The notes beneath the pieces were generated by a model. The model searched no databases, was not told where the DNA came from, and saw nothing but the letters and a program-made list of their open reading frames with translations. From Bolinopsis microptera (lineage: Eukaryota > Ctenophora > Tentaculata > Lobata > Bolinopsidae), in the NCBI RefSeq assembly GCF_026151205.1, contig NC_087082.1, positions 19,368,494 to 19,432,493 on the forward strand: 64,000 nucleotides of DNA, read 5' to 3'. Positions within the stretch are counted from its first letter, which is position 1. Each line of letters opens with the position of its first letter. This document shows positions 28,096-39,600 of this stretch, in pieces. Position numbers and translations under genes: made by a program.

Positions 28096-28791
28096 TTAAT
28101 CTATCCCATTCCATTCAGCGTGAGGGGCATTAATGTAATTCCCCTTCTTATATTCCTCACTCTCAAACCACTCCCTCAGATTTGGTAACTCCTTAAATCT
28201 TAACAAATAATTTAGGACATTGTTGCAGCTTGTGAAGGCCTCAGGTAGAAACTGTCTCAGTTGATCCAGATATTCGTAAAGAAGGAAGTCCACATAAACA
28301 GGCTTATCCCCCAGCAGAAATTTCTTTGTCAGAGTCTTCTCGAACTTTGGAATCCTCTCTCTCAGTCTCCGGAGTAAAGTTCTTTTCATGAACTCGTGGT
28401 CGAAGACCCCCTTCTCAGATGCTGGAAAAGGTCCACGTGCGCCGTAATAATCATAGCATGCAGCTGTTAATCTATTGCGTAGATCATAGATTTCCTGCTC
28501 AACAACTTCACACAAAACCAACTCCTGTGGACTAGTCGGGTACAGCCCAAACTTCCTGCCGAGATACCTCATGATCGTAATACTCTGAGTTACCTTCTTC
28601 CCGTCGTCCTCGATAAAGGGCAAGTTCCCAAATGGCATGTCCTCTTGATCCCTCATGCTAACATACTCTCTAAAGGATCCAGCAGTCGGCTGTAAAGCAT
28701 TGTCTTCCCAGTCCTCGTTTTGATATCGGAGAATGTGTCTGATTGGCTCTCCCAAGGCTCGGATAGACCAGTATGTTAGTTTTATTGTCAT
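28096..28791 (-). CDS. Glutathione S-transferase, mu-like
   Basis: 231 codons, uninterrupted. The N-terminal thioredoxin-like domain has Tyr7 (KLTYW), the residue that activates glutathione in mu-, alpha-, pi- and sigma-type enzymes. It also has the cis-Pro loop NLPF (56-59) and the glutathione-binding QS at 69-70 (VTQSITIMRYLGRK). The all-helical C-terminal domain follows, with PVYVDFLLYEYLDQLRQFLP, the helix found in mu-class enzymes. The length is slightly above the usual 215-225. It conjugates glutathione to electrophiles in the cytosol. The start codon and first nine codons are part of the adjacent 50-bp satellite, and the satellite fills the gene's whole upstream side, so no normal promoter is visible. 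The body of the gene shows no damage. Confidence 0.9.
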   Translation of the reverse strand: MTIKLTYWSIRALGEPIRHILRYQNEDWEDNALQPTAGSFREYVSMRDQEDMPFGNLPFIEDDGKKVTQSITIMRYLGRKFGLYPTSPQELVLCEVVEQEIYDLRNRLTAACYDYYGARGPFPASEKGVFDHEFMKRTLLRRLRERIPKFEKTLTKKFLLGDKPVYVDFLLYEYLDQLRQFLPEAFTSCNNVLNYLLRFKELPNLREWFESEEYKKGNYINAPHAEWNGID

Positions 28792-31700
28792 TTCCTAAAT
28801 AAGAAGGTTGAGGTAGACCAGTATGTTAGTTTTATTGTCATTTCCTAAATAAGAAGGTTGAGGTAGACCAGTATGTTAATTTTATTGTCATTTCCTAAAT
28901 AAGAAGGTTGAGGTAGACCAGTATGTTAGTTTTATTGTCATTTCCTAAATAAGAAGGTTGAGGTAGACCAGTATGTTAGTTTTATTGTCATTTCCTAAAT
29001 AAGAAGGTTGAGGTAGACCAGTATGTTAGTTTTATTGTCATTTCCTAAATAAGAAGGTTGAGGTAGACCAGTATGTTAGTTTTATTGTCATTTCCTAAAT
29101 CAGAAGGTTGAGGTAGACCAGTATGTTAGTTTTATTGTCATTTCCTAAATGAGAAGGTTGAGGTAGACCAGTATGTTAGTTTTATTGTCATTTTCTAAAT
29201 GAGAAGGTTGAGGTAGACCAGTATGTTAGTTTTATTGTCATTTCCTGAATAAGAAGGTTGAGGTAGACCAGTATGTTAGTTTTATTGTCATTTCCTGAAT
29301 AAGAAGGTTGAGGTAGACCAGTATGTTAGTTTTATTGTCATTTCCTAAATAAGAAGGTTGAGGTAGACCAGTATGTTAGTTTTATTGTCATTTCCTAAAT
29401 AAGAAGGTTGAGGTAGACCAGTATGTTAGTTTTATTGTCATTTCCTAAATAAGAAGGTTGAGGTAGACCAGTATGTTAGTTTTATTGTCATTTCCTAAAT
29501 GAGAAGGTTGAGGTAGACCAGTATGTTAGTTTTATTGTCATTTCCTAAATAAGAAGGTTGAGGTAGACCAGTATGTTAGTTTTATTGTCATTTCCTAAAT
29601 AAGAAGGTTGAGGTAGACCAGTATGTTAGTTTTATTGTCATTTCCTAAATAAGAAGGTTGAGGTAGACCAGTATGTTAGTTTTATTGTCATTTCCTAAAT
29701 AAGAAGGTTGAGGTAGACCAGTATGTTAGTTTTATTGTCATTTCCTAAATAAGAAGGTTGAGGTAGACCAGTATGTTAGTTTTATTGTCATTTCCTAAAT
29801 CAGAAGGTTGAGGTAGACCAGTATGTTAGTTTTATTGTTATTTCCTAAATAAGAAGGTTGAGGTAGACCAGTATGTTAGTTTTATTGTCATTTCCTAAAT
29901 AAGAAGGTTGAGATAGACCAGTATGTTAGTTTTATTGTCATTTCCTAAATGAGAAGGTTGAGGTAGACCAGTATGTTAGTTTTATTGTCATTTCCTAAAT
30001 AAGAAGGTTGAGGTAGACCAGTATGTTAGTTTTATTGTCATTTCCTAAATAAGAAGGTTAGGTAGACCAGTATGTTAGTTTTATTGTCATTTCCTAAATA
30101 AGAAGGTTGAGGTAGACCAGTATGTTAGTTTTATTGTCATTTCCTAAATAAGAAGGTTGAGGTAGACCAGTATGTTAGTTTTATTGTCATTTCCTAAATG
30201 AGAAGGTTGAGGTAGACCAGTATGTTAGTTTTATTGTCATTTCCTAAATAAGAAGGTTGAGGTAGACCAGTATGTTAGTTTTATTGTCATTTCCTAAATA
30301 AGAAGGTTGAGGTAGACCAGTATGTTAGTTTTATTGTCATTTCCTAAATAAGAAGGTTGAGGTAGACCAGTATGTTAGTTTTATTGTCATTTCCTAAATA
30401 AGAAGGTTAGGTAGACCAGTATGTTAGTTTTATTGTCATTTCCTAAATAAGAAGGTTGAGGTAGACCAGTATGTTAGTTTTATTGTCATTTCCTAAATAA
30501 GAAGGTTGAGGTAGACCAGTATGTTAGTTTTATTGTCATTTCCTAAATAAGAAGGTTGAGGTAGACCAGTATGTTAGTTTTATTGTCATTTCCTAAATAA
30601 GAAGGTTGAGGTAGACCAGTATGTTAGTTTTATTGTCATTTCCTAAATAAGAAGGTTGAGGTAGACCAGTATGTTAGTTTTATTGTTATTTCCTAAATAA
30701 GAAGGTTGAGGTAGACCAGTATGTTAGTTTTATTGTCATTTCCTAAATAAGAAGGTTGAGGTAGACCAGTATGTTAGTTTTATTGTCATTTCCTAAATAA
30801 GAAGGTTGAGGTAGACCAGTATGTTAGTTTTATTGTCATTTCCTAAATAAGAAGGTTGAGGTAGACCAGTATGTTAGTTTTATTGTCATTTCCTAAATAA
30901 GAAGGTTGAGGTAGACCAGTATGTTAGTTTTATTGTCATTTCCTAAATAAGAAGGTTGAGGTAGACCAGTATGTTAGTTTTATTGTCATTTCCTAAATAA
31001 GAAGGTTGAGGTAGACCAGTATGTTAGTTTTATTGTCATTTCCTAAATAAGAAGGTTGAGGTAGACCAGTATGTTAGTTTTATTGTCATTTCCTAAATAA
31101 GAAGGTTGAGGTAGACCAGTATGTTAGTTTTATTGTCATTTCCTAAATGAGAAGGTTGAGGTAGACCAGTATGTTAGTTTTATTGTCATTTCCTAAATAA
31201 GAAGGTTGAGGTAGACCAGTATGTTAGTTTTATTGTCATTTCCTAAATGAGAAGGTTGAGGTAGACCAGTATGTTAGTTTATTGTCATTTCCTAAATGAG
31301 AAGGTTGAGGTAGACCAGTATGTTAGTTTTATTGTCATTTCCTAAATAAGAAGGTTGAGGTAGACCAGTATGTTAGTTTATTGTCATTTCCTAAATAAGA
31401 AGGTTGAGGTAGACCAGTATGTTAGTTTTATTGTCATTTCCTAAATAAGAAGGTTGAGGTAGACCAGTATGTTAGTTTTATTGTCATTTCCTAAATGAGA
31501 AGGTTGAGGTAGACCAGTATGTTAGTTTTATTGTCATTTCCTAAATAAGAAGGTTGAGGTAGACCAGTATGTTAGTTTTATTGTCATTTCCTAAATAAGA
31601 AGGTTGAGGTAGACCAGTATGTTAGTTTTATTGTCATTTCCTAAATAAGAAGGTTGAGGTAGACCAGTATGTTAGTTTTATTGTCATTTCCTAAATAAGA

Positions 31701-34700
31701 AGGTTGAGGTAGACCAGTATGTTAGTTTTATTGTCATTTCCTAAATAAGAAGGTTGAGGTAGACCAGTATGTTAGTTTTATTGTCATTTCCTAAATAAGA
31801 AGGTTGAGGTAGACCAGTATGTTAGTTTTATTGTCATTTCCTAAATAAGAAGGTTGAGGTAGACCAGTATGTTAGTTTTATTGTCATTTCCTAAATAAGA
31901 AGGTTGAGGTAGACCAGTATGTTAGTTTTATTGTCATTTCCTAAATAAGAAGGTTGAGGTAGACCAGTATGTTAGTTTTATTGTCATTTCCTAAATAAGA
32001 AGGTTAGGTAGACCAGTATGTTAGTTTTATTGTCATTTCCTAAATAAGAAGGTTGAGGTAGACCAGTATGTTAGTTTTATTGTCATTTCCTAAATGAGAA
32101 GGTTGAGGTAGACCAGTATGTTAGTTTTATTGTCATTTCCTAAATAAGAAGGTTGAGGTAGACCAGTATGTTAGTTTTATTGTCATTTCCTAAATCAGAA
32201 GGTTGAGGTAGACCAGTATGTTAGTTTTATTGTCATTTCCTAAATAAGAAGGTTGAGGTAGACCAGTATGTTAGTTTTATTGTCATTTCCTAAATAAGAA
32301 GGTTGAGGTAGACCAGTATGTTAGTTTTATTGTCATTTCCTAAATAAGAAGGTTGAGGTAGACCAGTATGTTAGTTTTATTGTCATTTCCTAAATAAGAA
32401 GGTTGAGGTAGACCAGTATGTTAGTTTTATTGTCATTTCCTAAATAAGAAGGTTGAGGTAGACCAGTATGTTAGTTTTATTGTCATTTCCTAAATAAGAA
32501 GGTTGAGGTAGACCAGTATGTTAGTTTTATTGTCATTTCCTAAATGAGAAGGTTGAGGTAGACCAGTATGTTAGTTTTATTGTCATTTCCTAAATAATAA
32601 GGTTAGGTAGACCAGTATGTTAGTTTTATTGTCATTTCCTAAATAAGAAGGTTGAGGTAGACCAGTATGTTAGTTTTATTGTCATTTCCTAAATAAGAAG
32701 GTTGAGGTAGACCAGTATGTTAGTTTTATTGTCATTTCCTAAATAAGAAGGTTGAGGTAGACCAGTATGTTAGTTTTATTGTCATTTCCTAAATAAGAAG
32801 GTTGAGGTAGACCAGTATGTTAGTTTTATTGTCATTTCCTAAATAAGAAGGTTGAGGTAGACCAGTATGTTAGTTTTATTGTCATTTCCTAAATAAGAAG
32901 GTTGAGGTAGACCAGTATGTTAGTTTTATTGTCATTTCCTAAATAAGAAGGTTAGGTAGACCAGTATGTTAGTTTTATTGTCATTTCCTAAATGAGAAGG
33001 TTGAGGTAGACCAGTATGTTAGTTTTATTGTCATTTCCTAAATAAGAAGGTTGAGATAGACCAGTATGTTAGTTTTATTGTCATTTCCTAAATAAGAAGG
33101 TTGAGGTAGACCAGTATGTTAGTTTTATTGTCATTTCCTAAATGAGAAGGTTGAGGTAGACCAGTATGTTAGTTTTATTGTCATTTCCTAAATGAGAAGG
33201 TTGAGGTAGACCAGTATGTTAGTTTTATTGTCATTTCCTAAATGAGAAGGTTGAGGTAGACCAGTATGTTAGTTTTATTGTCATTTCCTAAATAAGAAGG
33301 TTGAGGTAGACCAGTATGTTAGTTTTATTGTCATTTCCTAAATAAGAAGGTTGAGGTAGACCAGTATGTTAGTTTTATTGTCATTTCCTAAATAAGAAGG
33401 TTGAGGTAGACCAGTATGTTAGTTTTATTGTCATTTCCTAAATAAGAAGGTTGAGGTAGACCAGTATGTTAGTTTTATTGTCATTTCCTAAATAAGAAGG
33501 TTGAGGTAGACCAGTATGTTAGTTTTATTGTCATTTCCTAAATAAGAAGGTTAGGTAGACCAGTATGTTAGTTTTATTGTCATTTCCTAAATAAGAAGGT
33601 TGAGGTAGACCAGTATGTTAGTTTTATTGTCATTTCCTAAATAAGAAGGTTGAGGTAGACCAGTATGTTAGTTTTATTGTCATTTCCTAAATAAGAAGGT
33701 TGAGATAGACCAGTATGTTAGTTTTATTGTCATTTCCTAAATAAGAAGGTTGAGATAGACCAGTATGTTAGTTTTATTGTCATTTCCTAAATGAGAAGGT
33801 TGAGGTAGACCAGTATGTTAGTTTTATTGTCATTTCCTAAATGAGAAGGTTGAGGTAGACCAGTATGTTAGTTTTATTGTCATTTCCTAAATAAGAAGGT
33901 TGAGATAGACCAGTATGTTAATTTTATTGTCATTTCCTAAATAAGAAGGTTGAGGTAGACCAGTATGTTAATTTTATTGTCATTTCCTAAATAAGAAGGT
34001 TGAGGTAGACCAGTATGTTAGTTTTATTGTCATTTCCTAAATAAGAAGGTTGAGGTAGACCAGTATGTTAGTTTTATTGTCATTTCCTAAATAAGAAGGT
34101 TGAGGTAGACCAGTATGTTAGTTTTATTGTCATTTCCTAAATAAGAAGGTTGAGGTAGACCAGTATGTTAGTTTTATTGTCATTTCCTAAATAAGAAGGT
34201 TGAGGTAGACCAGTATGTTAGTTTTATTGTCATTTCCTAAATAAGAAGGTTAGGTAGACCAGTATGTTAGTTTTATTGTCATTTCCTAAATAAGAAGGTT
34301 GAGGTAGACCAGTATGTTAGTTTTATTGTCATTTCCTAAATAAGAAGGTTGAGGTAGACCAGTATGTTAGTTTTATTGTCATTTCCTAAATAAGAAGGTT
34401 GAGATAGACCAGTATGTTAGTTTTATTGTCATTTCCTAAATAAGAAGGTTGAGGTAGACCAGTATGTTAGTTTTATTGTCATTTCCTAAATAAGAAGGTT
34501 GAGGTAGACCAGTATGTTAGTTTTATTGTCATTTCCTAAATAAGAAGGTTGAGGTAGACCAGTATGTTAGTTTTATTGTCATTTCCTAAATAAGAAGGTT
34601 GAGGTAGACCAGTATGTTAGTTTTATTGTCATTTCCTAAATGAGAAGGTTGAGGTAGACCAGTATGTTAGTTTTATTGTCATTTCCTAAATAAGAAGGTT

Positions 34701-36158
34701 GAGGTAGACCAGTATGTTAGTTTTATTGTCATTTCCTAAATAAGAAGGTTGAGGTAGACCAGTATGTTAGTTTTATTGTCATTTCCTAAATAAGAAGGTT
34801 GAGGTAGACCAGTATGTTAGTTTTATTGTCATTTCCTAAATGAGAAGGTTGAGGTAGACCAGTATGTTAGTTTTATTGTCATTTCCTAAATAAGAAGGTT
34901 GAGGTAGACCAGTATGTTAGTTTTATTGTCATTTCCTAAATAAGAAGGTTGAGGTAGACCAGTATGTTAGTTTTATTGTCATTTCCTAAATAAGAAGGTT
35001 GAGGTAGACCAGTATGTTAGTTTTATTGTCATTTCCTAAATAAGAAGGTTGAGGTAGACCAGTATGTTAGTTTTATTGTCATTTCCTAAATAAGAAGGTT
35101 GAGGTAGACCAGTATGTTAGTTTTATTGTCATTTCCTAAATAAGAAGGTTGAGGTAGACCAGTATGTTAGTTTTATTGTCATTTCCTAAATGAGAAGGTT
35201 GAGGTAGACCAGTATGTTAGTTTTATTGTCATTTCCTAAATGAGAAGGTTGAGGTAGACCAGTATGTTAGTTTTATTGTCATTTCCTAAATAAGAAGGTT
35301 GAGGTAGACCAGTATGTTAGTTTTATTGTCATTTCCTAAATAAGAAGGTTGAGGTAGACCAGTATGTTAGTTTTATTGTCATTTCCTAAATAAGAAGGTT
35401 GAGGTAGACCAGTATGTTAGTTTTATTGTCATTTCCTAAATGAGAAGGTTGAGGTAGACCAGTATGTTAGTTTTATTGTCATTTCCTAAATAAGAAGGTT
35501 GAGGTAGACCAGTATGTTAGTTTTATTGTCATTTCCTAAATGAGAAGGTTGACGTAGACCAGTATGTTAGTTTTATTGTCATTTCCTAAATAAGAAGGTT
35601 GAGGTAGACCAGTATGTTAGTTTTATTGTCATTTCCTAAATAAGAAGGTTGAGGTAGACCAGTATGTTAGTTTTATTGTCATTTCCTAAATAAGAAGGTT
35701 GAGGTAGACCAGTATGTTAGTTTTATTGTCATTTCCTAAATAAGAAGGTTGAGGTAGACCAGTATGTTAGTTTTATTGTCATTTCCTAAATAAGAAGGTT
35801 GAGGTAGACCAGTATGTTAGTTTTATTGTCATTTCCTAAATAAGAAGGTTGAGATAGACCAGTATGTTAGTTTTATTGTCATTTCCTAAATAAGAAGGTT
35901 GAGGTAGACCAGTATGTTAGTTTTATTGTCATTTCCTAAATAAGAAGGTTGAGGTAGACCAGTATGTTAGTTTTATTGTCATTTCCTAAATAAGAAGGTT
36001 GAGGTAGACCAGTATGTTAGTTTTATTGTTATTTCCTAAATGAGAAGGTTGAGGTAGACCAGTATGTTAGTTTTATTGTCATTTCCTAAATGAGAAGGTT
36101 GAGGTAGACCAGTATGTTAGTTTTATTGTCATTTCCTAAATGAGAAGGTTGAGGTAGG
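28764..36158 (-). repeat. 50-bp satellite seeded from the GST 5' end, clean block (about 148 units)
   Basis: Exact 50-bp periodicity. Read on the minus strand, each unit is 28 nt identical to the start of the GST coding sequence (ATGACAATAAAACTAACATA and the next 8 nt), followed by CCTCAACCTTCTTATTTAGG and AA. The proximal unit is continuous with the gene itself. Units vary at a few sites: AAATAAG/AAATGAG/AAATCAG, GAGGTAG/GAGATAG, and one-base deletions giving GGTTAGGTAG. Base-level accuracy is high throughout this block. No functional coding capacity beyond 17-codon mini-ORFs. Confidence 0.97.
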
Positions 36159-36590
36159 TACTCAAGTGTTTATTGTGAAAATGTAAAAAGCTGCAGTATT
36201 TAACATAGAAAATAGCACGGGAGAAACAGAAGCGTAATTTAGCAACAGAGGTTTGGTTGTACGTGAAAAGGATACAAAATAAATATTGTCAGAAGATAAA
36301 GGGGAGATAAAATGTAAAATTATACAATGTAGGTACGCGGTGTGCTCATATTTCATCGTGTTTCTTACGGCGACCACCTCATTTATTATTTATACTTTTT
36401 CACAACATTGCGTAGAACATACTTTTGATGGATTTGTCCCAATTATCCAATTGTTATAAATTATTATAAATTATCTTCATTGTTAATAGCTACGCAAACT
36501 CGTTCATGTCAATTACATGTACCGTACACAACAGCATAACGAACAAAATATGTTATAGATTTGCAAAATGATTTTCCCTGAATTTTTAGA
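36159..36590. other. Non-satellite spacer
   Basis: About 430 bp of unique-looking AT-rich sequence separating the clean and noisy satellite blocks. A 71-codon minus-strand ORF (36162-36377) has no domain. It may be the real distal flank of the array or an insertion into it. Confidence 0.6.
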
Positions 36591-36655
36591 ACAAAAGGGG
36601 GGAAATGAAACCCCCCGGGGCAAAAAAAAAAAAATTTTTTAAGAGGTTGAGGGTA
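36591..36655. other. Homopolymer-rich junction, probable assembly join
   Basis: Successive runs of G, C, GGGG, about 13 A and 6 T occur within 60 bp. Directly after it the satellite resumes with a different error profile. This is what a misjoined or gap-filled contig end looks like. Confidence 0.6.
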
Positions 36656-39600
36656 GACCTGTATGTTAGTTTTTATTGTCAATTTCTTAAATAAGAAGGT
36701 TGTGGTAGCAAGTATGTTAGTTTTATTGTCATTTCTAAATGAGAAGTTGAGGTAGACCAGTATGTTAGTTTTATTGTCATTTCTAAAATAAGAAGGTTGA
36801 GGTTGACCAGTATGTAAGTTTATTGTCATTCCTAAATAAGAAGGTTGAGGTAGACCAGTATGTTAGTTTTATTGTCATTTCCTAAATAAGAAGTTGAGGT
36901 AGACAGTATGTTAGTTTTATTGTCATTTCCAAATAAGAAGGTTGAGGTAGACCAGTTGTTAGTTTTATTGTCATTTCCTAAATAGAGTTGAGGTAGACCA
37001 GTATGTTAGTTTTATTGTCATTTCCTAAATAGAGTTAGGTTATAGAACAACAGTATGATGTTTTATTGTCATTTCTAAATAAGAAGGTTGAGGTAGACCA
37101 GTATGTTGTTTTATTGTTCATTTCCTAAATAAGAAGGTTGAGGTTGGACCAGTTTGTTAGTTTTATTGTCATTTCCTAAATAAGAAGGTTGAGGTAGACC
37201 AGTATGTTAGTTTTAATTGTCATTTCCTAAATAGATGGTTGAGGTAGACCAGTATGTTTAGTTTTATTGTCATTTCCTAAATAAGAAGGTTGGAGGTAGA
37301 CCAGTATGTTAGTTTTATTGTTATTCTTAATATGAAGGTTGAGGTGACCCAGTATGTTAGTTTTATTTCATTACCTAATAAGAAGGTTGCTGGTAGACCA
37401 GTATGTTAGTTTTTATGTCATTTCCTTAAATAAGGAAGGTTGAGGTAGACCGTATGTTAGTTTTATTGTCATTTCCTAATAAGAAGGTTTTGAGGTAGAC
37501 CAGTATGTTAGTTTTATTGGTCATTTCCATAAATAAGAAGTTGAGGTAGACCAGTATGTTAGTTTTATTGTTCATTTACCTAAATAAGAAGGTGAGGTAC
37601 GACCAGTTGTAGTTTTATTGTCTTTCCTAAATAAGAGGTTGAGGTTAGACCAGTATGTTAGTTTTAATTGCATTCCTAAATAAGAAGGTTGAGGTAGACC
37701 AGTATGTTAGTTTTATTTGTCATTTCCTAAATAAGAAGGTTGAGGTAGACCAGTATGTTATTTTATTGTCATTTCCTAAATGAGAATGTGAGGTACGACC
37801 AGTATGTAGTTTTTTATTGTCATTTCCTAAATTAAGAAGGTTGAGGTAGACCAGTATGTTAGTTTTATTGTTCATTTCCTAATGAGAAGGTTTGAGGTAG
37901 ACACAGTATGTTAGTTTATTGTCATTTCCTATATGAGGAAGGTTGGGTAGACCAGTATGTTAGTTTTATTTTCATTTCCTAAATATGAAGGTTGAGGAAG
38001 ACAGTATGTTAGTTTATTGTCATTTCCTAATAAAGAAGGTTGAGGGTAGACCAGTATGTTAGTTTTATTGTCATTTCCTAAATAGAAGGTTGAGGTAGAC
38101 CAGTATGTTAGTTTTATTGTATTTCCATAAATGAGAAGGTTGAGGTAGACCAGTATGTTAGTTTTCTTGTCATTTCCTAAAATAGAAGGTTGATGTAGGA
38201 CCGTATGTTTAGTTTTATTGTCATTTCCTAAATAAGAAGGTTGAGGTTGACCAGTATGTTAGTTTTATTGTCATTTCCTAATAGAAGGTGAGGTAGACCC
38301 GGTTTGTTAGTTTTATGTTCATTCCTAAATAAGAAGGGTGAGGTAGGACCAGTATGTTAGTTTTTATTGTCATTGCTAAATAAGAAGTGTTGATGTAGAC
38401 CAGTATGTTAGTTTTATTGTTCATTCCCTAAATAAGAAGGTTTTAGGTATGACCAGTATGTTAGTTTTATGTCATTTCTAAATAGAAGGTTGAGGTAGAC
38501 AGTATGTTAAGTTTTATTGTCATTTCCTAAATAAGAAGGTTGAGGTAGACAGTATGTTGTTTTTTTGTAATTTCCTAAATAAGAAGGTTGAGGTAGACCA
38601 GTATGTTAGTTTGTTATTGTCATTTCCTAAATAAGAAGGTTTGAGTTGACCAGTATGTAAGTTTTATTGTCATTTCCTAAATCAAGTAGGTTGAGGTTAG
38701 ACCAGTATGTTAGTGTTATTGTTATTTCCTAAATTAAGAAGGTTGAGGGTAGACCAGTTATGTTAGTTTTATTGTCAATGCTTTCCTAAATAAGAAGGTT
38801 GAGGTAGACCAGTATGTTAGTTTTATTGTCATTTCTATATAAGAAGGTTGAGGTTTTGACAGTATGGTTAGTTTTATTGTCATTTCCTAAATAAGAAAGG
38901 TTGAGGTTGTCCAGTTTGTTAGTTTTTATTGTCATTTCACTAAATTAAGAGGTTGAGTAGACCAAGTATGTTAGTTTTATTGTCATTTTCCTAAATAGAA
39001 GTTGAGTAGACCAGTATGTTATGTTTTATTGTCATTTCCTAAATAAGAAGGTTGAGGTAGACAGTATGTTAGTTTTATTGTCAATTTCCTAAATAAGAGG
39101 ATGAGGATAGACCAGTATGTTAGTTTTATTGTCATTTCCTAAATAAGAAGGTTGAGGTGTCCAGTATGTTAGTTTTATTGTCATATCCTAAATGAGAGGT
39201 TGAGTTGACCAGTATGTTGTTTATTGTATTTCCTAAATAAGAAGGTTGAGGTAGACCAGTATGTTAGTTTTATTGTCATTCCTTAATGAGAAGGTTGACG
39301 GTTGACAGTATGTTAGTTTTTGTCATTTCCTAAATGAGAGTGGTGGAGGTTAGACCATGTATGTTAGTTTTATGTCATTTCCTAAATAAGGAAGGTTTGA
39401 GGTAGGTCCAGTATGTTAGTTTATTGTCATTTCCAAATAAGAAGGTTGAGGTAGGACCATTATTGTTAGTTTTATTGTCATTTCCTAAATAACGAAGGTT
39501 GAAGGTAGACCAGTATGTTAGTTTTATTGTCATTTCCTAATGAGAAGGTGAGGTTAGACCAGTTTGTTAGTTTTTTGTCATTTCTAAATAAGAAGGGTTG

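Noticed and set aside
28764-36158. CRISPR-like array
   Set aside because: Units are contiguous 50-bp repeats without unique spacers, and the genome is clearly eukaryotic.
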